Assembly: GCA_964006375.1 (NCBI GenBank)
Contig: OZ023264.1
Location: forward strand, 18,355,242-18,419,241
Source: Tillus elongatus
Lineage: Eukaryota; Arthropoda; Insecta; Coleoptera; Cleridae
Length of the DNA: 64,000 nt
Reading direction: 5' to 3'
The notes under the pieces are model-generated. The model searched no databases. It saw only the letters and a list, made by a program, of their open reading frames with translations, and had not been told where the DNA came from. Made by a program: the position numbers and the translations under genes. Shown in pieces: positions 33,400-49,041 of this stretch (its first letter is position 1; every line of letters starts with the position of its first letter).

Positions 33400-35880
33400 T
33401 AATAATGAACAACATAAAAACCGATTATAAACACAAATTAGAGAAAATAAACAAAAAACTACACAACCTTAAAAATAACAAATTAGATAACGTATACATA
33501 ACAACCACAACACGCCACATATATCAGGATAGATTCATAAACATAACAGACACAACATTCACAAAAGAAGAAAAAGAAGTCATAGAAAACAACATAAAAA
33601 CTTCATCATTTTTTCATGTGTATGTTTTTTCGTAAACATAACAACCACAACACACCACATATTTCAGGATAGATTCATAAACATAACAGATACAAAATTG
33701 ACAAAAGAAGAAAAAACAACATAAAAACCAACTTTTCTGTTACAAAAAAATCTACAATACAGGGTGTTCTACAAGCTGTTTGACAGACTTTGCCAGATGA
33801 TAGCTATCAAAATTCTAAACATTTTTTGTTAGTGAATATGGGTCTGATTCGTTTTTGTTTAAACGTTACAAGCATTTGAAGAATCATAATTTTTCCAGTC
33901 AACCAGGAAGTGACACAAAATCATTTTAATGTGAAACAATGCACACCTATAAAATATAGGTACACCTACTTCAATCAAAAGTAGGCTGATAAATAAAAAT
34001 GTCAGTTGTTATGACAATAAATATTGTTAGTGTCATTTTAATTGTACAATATTTGATACTTCGTGTAAAAGTTCTAAATAAACAATGCATTTATGCACAA
34101 CTGAGGAATATGCAGATATTGTGTTTGTATATGGGTATTCCAATGGGAACGCCAAAGAAGCAGCTCGAGAATATCTACGCAGATATCCAAATGGACACCA
34201 ACCTGCCCACACGATGTTTGCATCATTTCGTAGACTTCGAGAAGCAGGTAACCCCGCTCCAATGAAGGCCATTCGTCCTACTGAAGTAAATGTGCAAGAT
34301 GAAGAAAATGTAATAGATGCTGCCCTTGATAAACCCTTCAATTAGTGTTCGGCGTATATCTAGTAATGTTCATGTATCACCGAATTTTGCATGACATGTA
34401 TTAAACAGAGAAATGTTACATCCGTTTCATCGCCAAAATGTACAGGCGTTGCATGCTGGAGATGCCCCACAGCGATTAGAATTTTGCCGCTGGTTACTTC
34501 AGCAACAAGCACAAAATGATAGATTCATTTCGCTCGTCATGTGGTCTGATGAAGCGTGCTTTACTAGGGAGGGCATAAATAATAATCATAATGAACACGT
34601 ATGGGCGTTGCAAAATCCACATGCAATTAGATCAAGATGATTAAGCAACGATTCAATGTCAACATTTGGGGTGGCATTTTCAACAATAATCTATTACCTG
34701 TGAATGTTCTAAATGACCGTTTAAATGCATATCTGTATAGATATTTTTTTAGAACACGACCTTTTAGAGTTCATTGATGACGCACAACTTAATATTATTC
34801 AGAATACGCGTACACGACGGCGCACCACCACATAAAGGAAGACAAGTTGCTGCTTGGTTAAATGAATATTTCCCAAATAAATAGGTAGGTCAAGGAGGTC
34901 CAATATCATGGCCACCTCGTAGCCCCGATCTCAATCCACTGGATTTTTATTTATTGGGACACGTGTAACAGCTGGTCTACCAAGTTGAAATCACTACCCA
35001 TCAGCAGTTACTTGAAAGAATTCAAGATGCAGCTTACCAAATAAGAAATGATCCAAATCTCATCCTTCGAGTGACCGAATCTTTACTTCGTCGATGGCTT
35101 GCATTCAAGTCGAGGATGGACATTTCGAACAATTTTTATAGTCTTAAGTTTTGTGATTTTCATTTAAGTTAAATTTTTATTGTTAATTGTTGATAAAGGT
35201 TAAAATAAAGGTTGTAAATTCTTAACAAAAGCGAATCGGACCCATGTTCATTAAGAAAAATTGTTTAAAATTATGAGAGCTATTATCTGGCAAAGTTTGT
35301 CATAGAAGTTGTAGAACACCCTGTAGAGAACATAATCGTGGATACATAACACTCAATAAACTCAATAGATAGCCCAAGCTTAGAACCACTGAAAAACCAA
35401 CTGGCAATAGAAGTAAACAGAATTATTGACAAAACTAAATAAAAAAACATACACATGAAAAAAATATCAAACAGATAAGAAACAAAGTCACATATAATAA
35501 CATAACAATAGCAAAAACAGATAAAAGCGACGCACTAATAGCAACAAAAACACAGGACTATATAGAAAAACAAACACATTCATCTCAACAAACAAATGCA
35601 AGAAACTGAATGAACAATATTCAACCAGAAAACAAAACATTATTATAACAACCCCAGAGCACCACCACTGGCACAAATAATAAAAATATGCAGAACGGGA
35701 TAACCAATAAGAGCACTCATCAACATTAAAGATGGACCTTCATAGAAAATAGCAAAGAAATAGACCAAGTACTAAAACTAAAAAACAAATTTAACATAAA
35801 AAAAAACTCCATAGAACTAGTGCATAAATTATAAAACATAAACATAAACAAAAACACAAGACTCGCCTCATTCTAAATGA
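33400..35880 (+). pseudogene. Penelope-like RT fragment split by a mariner insertion
   Basis: Left of the insertion: K-K-L-H-N-L-K and R-F-I-N-I-T-D-T-T-F-T-K-E-E, a pattern of Penelope-like RT N-termini. Right of it (about 35340-35700): I-T-I-A-K-T-D-K-S-D-A-L, matching the conserved K-A-D-K motif that follows in this family. Both parts are A-rich and contain stops. Confidence 0.55.
33760..35323 (+). mobile_element. Dead Tc1/mariner element, 1,564 bp
   Basis: TA flanks both ends. Termini CAGGGTGTTCTACAA are inverted over about 90 bp with mismatches. The broken transposase (34085-35150) has an N-terminal helix-turn-helix (T-T-E-E-Y-A-D-I-V), S-D-E-A-C-F, H-D-G-A-P-P-H and S-P-D-L-N-P-L-D-F-Y-L, with several stops and frameshifts. 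It inserted into the Penelope-like fragment. Confidence 0.85.
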
Positions 35881-35892
35881 ATCTAAAATAAT

Positions 35893-36170
<278 letters not shown>

Positions 36171-36390
36171 TCTCCCCTTTAGTGAATTTTTTTAAGGAAA
36201 TTCGCTAATATAAAGTAATATTTCGTAGTGTAAAGCATTTTTATATTTACTATATAGTCTTTATGTATACAAATTATATAGTATTCTAGAGTAAGATAGC
36301 TAGAAAAAAAATGTGATTACAAAATTTTAGAGTTTGTCTGATATATTTCCGAAAATAGAAAACATACATTAAATATTTACTTCTTTTCAG

Positions 36391-36556
36391 AGATTTGATC
36401 ATTTAATTAATGTCACTTTTACTGTGATAATGTATGAGTTGCAAGCAATAACTCCTGTAGATTCTGCAGTTTGCAGTTTAAAATGCCAGGCAAGAATATA
36501 TTCTCAAATAACAGCAATGGTATTGCATAACCTCGAGATGGTGGAAAAAATGCCAG
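36391..36556 (+). CDS. Exon 4: Cys-bearing extracellular linker domain
   Basis: A TTCTTTTCAG acceptor in phase 0 and a CCAG|GTAGGT donor in phase 1 bound 166 bp with an open frame. The exon encodes a beta-like stretch (L-I-N-V-T-F-T-V-I-M-Y-E-L) and two Cys (V-C-S-L-K-C). Phases match the exons on both sides, and the surrounding sequence is transposon debris with no coding character. No named domain is recognised. Confidence 0.8.
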
Positions 36557-36706
36557 GTAGGTTACTGTCTCTAATATATCATCTTTACAGTGTGTTTCAA
36601 GGTTACTGTTTGTAAACTTATCTAAAAACAACTTGGTTATAGAAAAAAATTATTCTTTTTCCTCAAAAAATGTAGTACAAAATTTAGCAGCTTGTCTTTT
36701 TTTTAT

Positions 36707-37014
36707 TTCAACAACACACCACGAGGGCTTACATCCTAAATACTATCGTACCGTGGGTGTCGACAAGGAGGAAAGAGGCAACTTGTTAATTCTGGACTTG
36801 AAGGTTTGGAGGTTCAGAGGAGAAGGAAAAACATGTGGAATTCCACAACTTGGAAGTCCTCAGGACAAAAGAGCGGGCATAACAAGATGTTCTGTGTCTG
36901 GTGACCTGGCCAGTAAAAGGGTGCATTCGCTCTGTTCCCCTGGTAGATCTGTTGGGGGCAGCAGGTGGAGGAACTATGGAAGAAAGCTCTTCTGAGCACT
37001 GCCAGATATCTATA

Positions 37015-37052
<38 letters not shown>

Positions 37053-37720
37053 GTCACCAACGGCACGTCGGTGGGCAAGGGATGGCAGCCTTTGGGTGAG
37101 GGTAGGGTCACCAATGAGACGTATAGCTCTTCTGAATGGATTCCAGGATAGCGAGTGTAGAAGCGGCAGCGGCACCCCAGATGTGGGAGCAGTATTCGAG
37201 GTTTGGCCTTATTTGTGAAGTATATAAGGTATAGAGATTAGCTGGTGAAAAGTATTTGCGAGCCCGGATGAGGAAGCCTAATTTCTTAGCAACCGCTTCT
37301 GCAATTGATATGACATGTTGGTGCCAATTAGGACTCATTACTTTGAATAACTTGGTTGTTCATTGTGATGGTTCTAGGGCTGGTGTATCTTTTATGAGAA
37401 AGAAAGCAAGACTGAGATTTGGTGGGGTTGAATTGTACAAGATTTCTACTTCCCCAGTCTAATATTTTTTGGAGATCCACGGAGACAGAACCCTCCATGA
37501 GTCTGCGATCCTCATCTAGTTGGGCCCAAGAGACAGAATATTGTATATTTGAGTGGAGAGTGCTGTGGTCCGTGTAACTGTGAACTGGGTTGAATGTGCT
37601 AGAGAGGAGGTCATTGGTGTGGAGAAGAAACAAAGTAGGGGCTAAAGCTGAACCTTGAGGAACTCCTGCATTAATTGGATATACTTTAGAAGAATGGCCA
37701 TCCACAACAACATGTCAAAA
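36707..37720 (-). pseudogene. Non-LTR retrotransposon 3' half (family N1, copy 1)
   Basis: On the minus strand: N-A-G-V-P-Q-G-S-A-L-A-P-T-L-F (RT), H-S-Y-T-D-H-S (catalytic Y-A-D-D lost), Y-T-S-Q-I-R-P-N-L-E-Y-C-S-H-I-W, L-I-G-D-P-T-L-T and a C-terminal R-S-F-V-L-R-T-S-K-L-W-N. A GAGA microsatellite (37020-37046) has expanded inside it. The 3' terminus AACAACACACCACGAGGG is the same as in the copy at 50195. Confidence 0.85.
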
Positions 37721-37908
37721 TGGGTACACAATAGTTGCTCTAATTAAGCAGTTATACCTTTTAAAATATCAATGGCATGCTTAAAGAACGCTTAAAGATT
37801 ATCAGAATCACTGTTGATGTATTCATAATCAATGAAATTTTAATTACAGGGACTTTTCAAAAGCAGGTAATAAAATTCTAATTACTGGGACTTTCCACTA
37901 AACAATAA

Positions 37909-38022
37909 GGGGGGGGGGGGGTAATCTTTATAACTTCGTAGAGGACGCTGTTCGTCATTGCTTGTCAACTATTCAGCTCTTTGATGGTACTTACCTTGTT
38001 AGCGAAACGATCGTCAGGTCTA
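37909..38022 (+). ncRNA. Poly-G run and second hammerhead-like motif
   Basis: A run of 13 G (37909-37921) precedes CTCT-TTGATGG, a short hairpin, GCGAAACGATCGTC and AGGTCT at 37976-38022. The GAAA box and palindromic ACGATCGT stem III are intact and the CTGATGA box is altered. Downstream sequence (CAATCTTCACTTAGT) matches that after 16780. Confidence 0.4.
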
Positions 38023-38099
38023 AAAAATGTCTTGTGGTGACTTCGGTTACCTAAAGCATACTTGTCAATAATCATGACAGGTATCAATCTTCACTTAGT

Positions 38100-38300
38100 T
38101 TGGGAATAATGTTTGGCCCAGTGTTTTGGTCGTTATTTGATTAGACCAGTTATTTTACCAAATCCATTAAATGGCAAAAATTATCTGGAATTTCTGCAGA
38201 ATACCCTCAATGGTTTACTTGAAGATTTGCCATCGCAACTCGAGCTGGAAGGTTTATGCATGACGGAACTCTGCACTAGATTAGTTCTATTACTGGAGAC
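38100..38300 (+). pseudogene. Mariner transposase fragment
   Basis: P-V-I-L-P-N-P-L-N-G-K-N-Y-L-E-F-L-Q then, in another frame, F-M-H-D-G: the segment leading to the second catalytic Asp. Flanks are lost. Confidence 0.65.
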
Positions 38301-38599
38301 TGTGTAAACCATAGTGCGTATCGTTCGACCGACAGCGCCTACATGTATGCAACCCCTGCATACACCAATTCAGTTAGGCGGACGTTCAATAATTAATTGG
38401 TTGAGTGTTGCATCGCGGTAGTGTTTAAGTTTATGCAATAGGCAATTTGCTTAACACCTTTGCGTGTTGATATAGTATACCTATGATTAAGTTAAAAGAA
38501 CCCTTGTTTTGGATACATAAGACCATTTTAAAGCAAATTTAAATAGTCAAACTAACAGATCTTTTCAGATATTTGAAAAAAGGCACCTAATAAGAATTA

Positions 38600-39337
38600 T
38601 CCATTTGCAATAACAAAATAGTGTTGACGCAGCAAGTGCGTTTTGGTAGCGAATATGTTGGGGTAGCGAGTTTAAAAAATAATTGGTAATCAAATAGAAA
38701 ATAAAAGTATTAACAAAAGTTTTTCATTCATTTCAAATCTTATATCCTTCCCATTCAGCTAGAATCTTCAAAAATCTTGATACATATATAGTGAAGCCTT
38801 CAGAAAAGCACACATTTATTCCGATACTTGAAAACATTAATAAAAGGCACTTGATAAGATTTGTTGATTCGCAATAAGAAAAAACTCGGGACGCAGCAAG
38901 TGCGTTATGGTAGTGAATTTTTATTAAATGCTTCAAATTTAAATAACTTAATTTTCTCTAAACTTAGAGAGTTTAATTTCAATACGTAGTAAGGTTTTTC
39001 CTAAGGCAAGATATCCACAAAATTTCATTAAAATAACTTTGTAATTTTCGTAGAAAAAAATTTTTATCGAAAGAAAATTTAAAATTTGAATAACTCAATT
39101 TTCTCTAAACTTATAAAGTTGAATTTTGGTACGTAGTAAGGTTGAGGCAACATATATAGTAAATTTCATTGAAACAGCTTTGTTACTTTCGGAGAAAAAA
39201 ATTTTTTTCGAAAGAAAACTCAAATTTTTTCCGGAAAACCCCGTCTGATTTTTCTGGATAACGAACTCATCCAAGCCATTAATAAAAGACAGGCACTTGC
39301 CAAGTTTCATCGAAATCGGTTAATTATTTTTTGAGTT

Positions 39338-39426
<89 letters not shown>

Positions 39427-39440
39427 ATATAAAAATTAAA
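38600..39440 (+). mobile_element. Composite TA-carrying family, partial copy with (TA)n
   Basis: GACGCAGCAAGTGCGTTTTG (38622) and CGGGACGCAGCAAGTGCG (38886) are two termini of the family. Blocks with AACTTAGAGAGTTTAATTT, TCGAAAGAAAACTCAAAT and GAAATCGGTTAATTATTTTT follow, leading straight into the TA tract 39340-39422. Confidence 0.65.
39340..39422. repeat. (TA)n microsatellite, ~83 bp
   Basis: Directly follows TTTTTTGAGTTATC, the same junction word as in the copy near 14880. Confidence 0.95.
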
Positions 39441-40069
39441 CCTATTTACAAATGAACTTTAATAAGATATTATGCTGTGACACAACCTCTCTCAAGCACC
39501 CTAAAATATAATCAAAATGTGCACAGTTATATATGTTTTATTTCTTTTTCCCTTGTCTTAATACACTACGTATTTTATGACAATCGATTTAATTTACTTA
39601 TTTGATTTCATAAATAGTCGGTTAATAGTGACTTGGAATGAAGTAGACACCACATCTTCAAACATATTAAGAGAATATGAGTAAATCAACAGCAACTGGG
39701 AATGAATTCGGTCAGTCGCCCAGCCACGTGGTTAAAAAACACTGTTTGTATGAGTGGTTACAACTCTACCTCTAAATAAAAGGACTGTAACAGCGGCAGA
39801 AGCAGAAGTCAATGGAAGGTGTGTGTATTCGGAAAGAAACTATTGACTATTAATAACAACAATTGACTAAAAACGCTGCGAGTTGTAAGGCAAAAATAAT
39901 TATACTACAGAGGTGATAAATGATAATAAATTACAATAGAGTTATATATAATCGTAAATGCTTTCAATGATTAACAATCAGTGAATTCAGTATTATTGAC
40001 ATTTCTCGGAAACTTACAAATGAATTTCATGAGTCAATAAGAAAAGCATTGACTAACCAACAGCAACCA
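39440..40069. other. Intron sequence, no gene recognised
   Basis: A/T-rich DNA. No frame, terminal repeat or motif that I can assign. Confidence 0.4.
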
Positions 40070-40245
40070 CATACTTATGATTTAAACATAAATGTTTCAA
40101 ATTTGAATAGCTCAATTTTCTGTAACCCTAGAAAGCTGAATTTTGGCACATAGTTAGGTATTTCCCAAAGCAATATGTAGACCAAATTTTATCGAAATTT
40201 TCGGAAAAAAAAATTTTTTTTGAAAGAAAACTTCACATTTTCCCG

Positions 40246-40335
<90 letters not shown>

Positions 40336-40500
40336 ATTTAAAAATTCAAACTGACCCCGGATATGGGTTCTAGGGGTCCTAATTCGCGCTCATTTGAAAG
40401 AATTTTTGCAAAGTCTCACCATCGATACCTCTCTATTAGTGAATTTTTATAACAAAAATTCACTAAAAAGTGTGGGCGCAGCAAATACGTAATGGTAACA
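40070..40500 (+). mobile_element. Composite TA-carrying family, copy with complete tail
   Basis: Order: AATAGCTCAATTTTCTGTAA block, AAAGAAAACTTCACATTTTC, (TA)n 40248-40332, then a ~130-bp tail (CTGACCCCGGATATGGGTTC, AATTCGCGCTCATTTGAA, ATCGATACCTCTCTATTAGTG) ending in the AGTGAATTTTT...AAAAATTCACT palindrome. The same tail recurs near 42642-42768 (reversed) and 47160-47290. Confidence 0.7.
40248..40332. repeat. (TA)n microsatellite, ~85 bp
   Basis: Between the arm and tail of the composite family copy. Confidence 0.95.
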
Positions 40501-40539
40501 AATTTGCATAAAAAAATCCTGTTGTTAAACAGTAAATAT

Positions 40540-41218
40540 TTGTTAAAAACTTGTATGCAGCAAGTTACATGTGGTAGCGAGTTTTATTTAACATAAAAGT
40601 AAATAGTAAATAAAAGTATAAAAAAATCTACGTACAGCAACTGCTTTGTTGCAAAGAGTTATAATAATATTTCAAATGTTAATAAGCGAGAATCTTGAAT
40701 AATCTTGATGCATATATATTCACACCTTTACAAAAGCACACATTAATTCTGAAATATTTGAAAAAATTAATAAAAGTCGCCTTAATAAGGTTTGTATATA
40801 ACAACAAAAAATGTGGCCGCAGCTAGTGCGTTATGACAGCGAATTTTCATAAAACATACTTAAACTAAAATAGTAAATATATGTCCAAATTGTAATTAAA
40901 ACTTTTAAAGGTTTTTGAGACCATTTCAGTTCCAACCTTATTTATCTGTCAGTTTATTATTAATAACCGGACAATTTAATTTGTTATCAATGAATATTAT
41001 AAAAATGTGCAAATTGAGAAATGTTATATGTCAGGAGAACTGCGCACTGAGTTTATAAAGAATTAAAGTATTACTAGGTACTCCAAAAACAGTGAATGCG
41101 CGAAAATTCAACCAGCATAAGAAAATAAGTGTACAATCATGTGGCGAACATTATGCTACTGCCTGGACGCGACAAAGTGCGCTATGGAAATGAGTGTTCA
41201 TATAAATGATCTAAAATG
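40540..41218. other. Diverged fragments of the GGACGCAGCAAGTG family
   Basis: Words like GCAGCAAGTTACATGTGGTAGCGAGTTTT (40557) and GCAGCTAGTGCGTTATGACAGCG (40814) are degraded termini. A further one may be at 41166. No gene. Confidence 0.45.

Positions 41219-41283
<65 letters not shown>
41219..41283. repeat. (TA)n microsatellite, ~65 bp
   Basis: Perfect alternating AT. Confidence 0.95.
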
Positions 41284-41287
<4 letters not shown>

Positions 41288-42229
41288 TTATTTTATGGCA
41301 GTGAAATATTTTCAAAATCTTTCGCCCTCGATAATAAAGTTAAGTCATAAAGACAGCTTTTTCCTTGTTTATTTTGTTCATTATTTGAAAAAAGGCATAA
41401 TAAATTTTGAAAAATAAATTTGCCGCCAATAAAGGCATTAAAAAATAATGTAAGACAGCTTTCTTGAAAATATTTGGCAATAAAAGAAGAAAATAGAAAG
41501 TTTATGAAAATCTGGTTTTTCTTTAAGTCAAATTGTTTTAATGACAAAATTTTATAAAACATATCATTCGATTTTTTACGACAATAACAGAACTGCCTAT
41601 CATTCTACATAGTTTCTTTGAGTGTGGACATTGTAATTCAGGCTTACAACTATCTATGTATTCTTCAAAACAACGATTTATCCATAAATATATTTATTTA
41701 TATCTAACAACAATTTTTTTACACGAAAAGCTTTAAAGGCATGACTACATATTCAATCTCCAATGATTTTTTCTTCATTGCCTATATACATTTATAAAAA
41801 AAGAAGTACTTAACCTCCTACCCTCGCAACCATAAATTTTCAAACAATTGTGCAGCTATGCGTTATAAAATGTGAAAAAGTAGATGCCAAAATAAATACT
41901 CAATAATATGTGGATTCCCTTTAAATCACATTTTTGTAATTAAAATATGGAATAAAATCTTATATCAATCGATTTTTTTTTTATATTAGAAAATGACCTT
42001 TTCATTAAGGTGAGTTATGATTGAGTTTCACACATATTTACATATATAACAATCAATTACCCATAAGTATGTTTATTTGTATCTAATAACTCAACATATT
42101 TTTTTACACAACTAATTGTATTATGTAAGCCATTTTAAACATATAAAGAGTGCGTATTGCCCCGCGCGCATATAAATTGGCATTTTTGTTTCAATTTCGC
42201 TTATATGTCATGTTTTGCAACCAAATATG
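41284..42229. other. Intron sequence, no gene recognised
   Basis: A/T-rich throughout with no credible ORF or repeat end. Confidence 0.4.
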
Positions 42230-42640
42230 AAGCAGAGATTAATATTAGAGGCAGTCGGCCAGAGAAATACTGAAAAAAGCGGTATAATCGGTGGAATCGG
42301 CGCTCTATTGTAGTGTCGACTTAATGATGTGTCGGCCCAACGAACTGTCGGTGGAACGATACGCCACGTTTAAACCATAGGTTTACAAATAAATGGATAA
42401 GAAGAGAGAATAATTGTCCAAAAAAATTGATCACTCGATCACCAGACCTCAACAAATGCGATTATTTCCTTTGGTGAACACTGAAATACTTTATTATTCG
42501 CCAATTGCATCCCAAGAAGATTTAAATAATCGCATAACTATACCAAATGCAACTTCCTTAGAAATAACCACAAGGTAAAGTTTAATTTTCGACGCGGATA
42601 AATGTATGTCTTAGAGAGAATATTAACCATTTTGAAGACT
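42230..42640 (+). pseudogene. Mariner transposase C-terminal fragment
   Basis: In shifted frames, I-T-R-S-P-D-L-N-K-C-D-Y-F-L-W (third catalytic Asp region) and a terminal N-x-N-H-F-E-D-F are visible. Heavily decayed. Confidence 0.6.
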
Positions 42641-42641
42641 T

Positions 42642-43988
<1,347 letters not shown>

Positions 43989-44221
43989 GAGTTTTTAATT
44001 TATACAATATTTACATAATACGTAAAAATATGTGAAATATATATTTTTTACAGTATTACATTTAGAGTTTAAGTTAGATGCTTTCTTATTTGTTAATAAA
44101 ACGTTTAAAAAAGTCTTACTATCCCATCACTTTCATTTTATTTGCATTTTTATTAGGTTTATTATGTAATACATTTTGGATACATTTTTTAACGTTTACT
44201 TGATTTTTGTTTATTTTCTAG

Positions 44222-44356
44222 TGCGGTCTAGTTTAGATGGTAAAGAAATACAATTCAAGCCAAAAGTATCCAATAAAACCAGAGAGAGTCATATAGAATT
44301 TATAATTGGTTGCCCACCTGGATTTGGCATTGGAAAGGCATTTAAAAAAATTTGTT
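44222..44356 (+). CDS. Exon 5: start of ephrin-receptor-like Cys-rich module
   Basis: A pyrimidine-rich tract with TTTTCTAG and a GTAAGT donor bound 135 bp, phase 1 on both sides. It encodes an extracellular stretch ending G-C-P-P-G-F-G and K-K-I-C, the typical opening of a GCC2/GCC3 (ephrin-receptor-like) repeat, which exon 6 completes. Confidence 0.85.
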
Positions 44357-44879
44357 GTAAGTATTACGCAAGGTCTCAATTGGTTCACTGCAGCTATCTA
44401 TGTTATTTTTAATGTTAGTGAAATGCTTAAAATGGCAAAATTGTACAGTTACTTAAGATCCTTCTTGATCTTGAAAAATGTCTAAAGAAACTTGCTATAT
44501 GACCAAAATCTAGCCCGACAATATTGTAGAAAAAAGTGACAGTAAAGCTATTTGAAACTGAAACATTGCTAGGATCAAAGAAACAAATCAATCAAATTAA
44601 ATCAGTTTGCTAATTAGGAAAGTTTTAATTAAGCTAATTTTAGTTTGGAACGTGTTACACGTTTTGAAACTCGCCCATTTTTATACTAACAATTATTATT
44701 ATAATTTAATTTATTAGTCAAGGAACTCTGCCCACATAAGCTGACGTCATCACATTCGTCCGTAGACTTATATTTATTCCGTGTCGGAACTACCTGTACA
44801 AGGACGGTTGAAATCCTAACAGTTGGCTATAGCGCCTGCTTATTGATAGGAAGCCATATATAAACACCAGAACCTTGTT
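44357..44879. other. Intron sequence, no gene recognised
   Basis: Nothing assignable after the exon 5 donor until the RT relic. From about 44740 base composition becomes less A/T-rich, consistent with the start of a retroelement. Confidence 0.4.
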
Positions 44880-45640
44880 CATATTCCACTTACATTCCGA
44901 CAGCACCCCTAAACGTGACATACGCACTGTACGCAGACGACACTGCCATCCTCAGCAACTCCACTCAGCCGAGGATAATAACCGAACGACTACAGACCGC
45001 CGTAGTCGAGCTGCAAGGCTGGTATAGGAAATCCCTTCTAGCCATAAACCCCGATAAATGTTCAGCAGTCGTATTTTCCTCACGAACGCGTATCATTAGA
45101 CAACCGTCTAATTCCCTGGCAAGATTCCGCCAAATACCTCGGGGTTTTCCTCGACCAATACTTAACATGGCGCCCCTATGTCGAACACGCCCGACGAAAA
45201 GCCTTGGTGTTCATCTCGAAGCTGTTCCCACTTCTAAATAGAAATTCCAAATTGTCCATGTACATGTACATGTACATGAAAATTGCACATGTACAAAGTC
45301 ATCATCCGGCTAGCTTTGACCTATGGATCCCCTGCATGGGCCACCGCGGCCGCAACACACATCAAGACCCTTCCAATCATCCAGAATAAAATTCTGAGAA
45401 TGGTTACCGGAGCGCCATGGTTTGTCAGAAACAGTCAGATTCATTCTGATCTGGAAATGCCTTCGATACTTGAGTTTATAACTCAACTATTCATAACTCA
45501 GTTTGCTAAAGCCGCTTCTCACCCAAATGCTCTTCTCCGTAGTGCCACCGACTACGACGAGCAACTTCCATATAAGCATAAGCGTCCAAAGCTTATTATC
45601 ACCCGCTAACGCCCCCGAGGCTAAATTAGAATGGAAACAT
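44880..45640 (+). pseudogene. Jockey-like reverse transcriptase, C-terminal half, frameshifted
   Basis: The frame at 44915 gives Y-A-L-Y-A-D-D-T-A-I-L-S (catalytic Y-A-D-D intact), W-Y-R-K-S-L-L-A-I-N-P-D-K-C and S-L-G-V-H-L. After frameshifts, V-I-I-R-L-A-L-T-Y-G-S-P-A-W-A and I-Q-N-K-I-L-R-M-V-T-G-A-P-W-F-V-R-N follow, the jockey-clade thumb signature. A CATGTA microsatellite (45255-45280) disrupts it. A non-coding 3' tail runs to about 45825, where a TA tract starts. Confidence 0.85.
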
Positions 45641-45824
45641 TCAAACCCAAAAGTCATTGTGTGTATTCTTTCCGACGGAGGTATGGACTAAGGTCCGGTA
45701 CTGCTAGGGACGGAGTTTTAGTGAGTAGGTGTACTAAGAGTACGAGTCTCACAGCTCCTCGATAGCCCACGGCACTACGGTGTAGTGAATGAGGTCTGCA
45801 TGAGGCATCTCTCCCTTCTGTATC

Positions 45825-46939
<1,115 letters not shown>

Positions 46940-48070
46940 TTAACGATATTATTTTTTCCTTACAAACATGCATTATAATTTGATGGAAAATAAAAAAATG
47001 CAATAACATAAGGGGTTTCTATTAAAAAAAAGAAAGTGTGTATCACCAATGAGTTATGGGCCACCCTATAATTATCGTATATCATTTTTCTCATATCTTG
47101 TATAATAACGTATATATTGAGCTTTACCGTAGAAATGCGTCAGCCTGTATATGTATAAATGACAAAAACTACAATTGACCCCGTATATGGGTTTAGGCTT
47201 CTAGTCCGCGCTCATTTGAAGAAATCTTTTTAAAATTCATAAGTCGCGGTCTTCACAATAACGAATTTTTTTCTACGAAAATTTGCTTTAATATAGACTA
47301 TTAAACCATAAACTCTATGGCTGGAACTACTGCCAAAGCATCAGACGGAGGGTCTATTTGAAATGGATTTTCGAAATTATTTTAGTAAAATGAAAGACAA
47401 TAATGGTAAAAGCTGAAACTTGAGGCTTTGCAAAACACATTATGAAATTTCTTACATACATAATCAGTATTTGTTTCAGATTCGTTGCAAAATTGCAAAT
47501 TTTGACGTTTCAAATAGCGACTTTGATGTTTAAGAAGGAGAATTATAAAATTTTCAAAATCTTTTCTGCTATTTCTTGACCTTTTTGTCAACAAAACTTA
47601 ACCGTTGTGCATAATATTCAATTGGTTTTGTTCATCACACAAAATATTTTATTCTTTTGCTTTCCTCTGATCACCAGTGGCACCCATTTTTTTTTCTTTA
47701 AAGGCCTATAACTTTTTTTTCTTTCAACTTAGAGATCAGAATTTTGTTACGTAGGGCAAATTTGATAGTAGAAACGTATGTGCCAAATTGGTTATCATAG
47801 CTCTGTTATTTTTGGAAGTACAAAAATTTTCCGAAAGAAAACTCAACATTTTCCCAGAAAAACTGGTCCAATTTTGCTGGATAACGAACTTATCCAAACC
47901 GCTTACAAAAGGAAGGTACGTACTAATTTCCATCAAAATCGGCCTAGTATTTCTAGTGAATTTTCATTAAGAAAATTCACTAATAAATAGAGAGGTATCG
48001 ATGTTGAGATTTTCGGAAATTTTCTTCAAATGAGCGCGAATTATGGCCTCTGGAACCTCAATTTTTTTAA
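46940..48070 (+). mobile_element. Composite TA-carrying family, copy without long TA tract
   Basis: The family blocks are in order: TTACAAACATGCATTATAAT, ATCACCAATGAGTTATGGG, an embedded tail module (47150-47290, with only TATATGTATAAATG where others have (TA)n), GGGTCTATTTGAAATGG, AAAGAAAACTCAACATTTTC, then AGTGAATTTTCATTAAGAAAATTCACT and ATCGATGTTGAG. It shows the state before, or without, TA expansion. Confidence 0.65.
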
Positions 48071-49041
48071 CAAAAAAAAAATACAAAATATGTTTTAAAA
48101 CGCAATATCTTTCAGATTATTTAAGTTATTGAAACGAAAATCTACAGCTTAAAAGAACGTAGATATACGTGGTTGTGTACCAATTTTCAAGTTTTTTGAT
48201 CAAATTTTACAAATGAAAATAATCCTCTACATCAGATTCTGTAATGCAATATCTAAAATGTTGGACAAAGACAGATGACGTTACCTGTGCTGCTATGCTA
48301 TTTAAATAAATGGTGGATAAAAATCTAAACAATGGAAGTTACAAGTATTATTGCAAGATGTCAGAATGTAAAACATTGTGAAAATGTACGACAGGGACGC
48401 CATCTCGGTGAGAAACCAGGTAGTATGTCGTCACGACAGCTCTAGTTAACACAAAATGTTATAGATGGAGACTGTGTACAATCAACAGGTCATTATTTAA
48501 GCACTTGGTTACTTCAACTCTCATTGATAAGGAGCTAGAAGCAGATATTGGGAGAGTTGGTGAGAGCATACATTACTCTTGCAAACTTGGCATGTAAACA
48601 TTAAGCTCGGCTCTTGTAAGTTTCGTTATAAGAAAAGTTAAGTGATGACTACGTTGCGAAATTATACTTTTCTCGACTTACTTCGAAACCGTTTGAAATT
48701 ACACAGATTTCGAACCAGGTCTGGAATATTCTTAGAAAGCTGCGTATATTTGTTCGTCTAATCATCTTTATAGTTCTAATAGTCGTTAAGATAGCTATAG
48801 TGAACCAATAACATTGACCCCCTGTGTAATTATAAAAATAGCAAATAATTTGGTGAGATTTTAAATCGCCAAGCTTTAAAGTTGGAAGGCACACTAAACA
48901 AAAACAAATCGAACAAACTGAGAAAGAGGCAACATCTAAATGCCAAGCTTTAGAAAAGATTTCCCATTTCAGATTTCATACAGCAACTAAAGTGAAAAAT
49001 AAACATTGCAGCAAAATTTTCAATCTATTCATTTTTTCCAG
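48071..49041. other. Intron sequence, no gene recognised
   Basis: No assignable ORF. The 81-codon minus frame at 48649-48894 has no family features. Confidence 0.4.
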
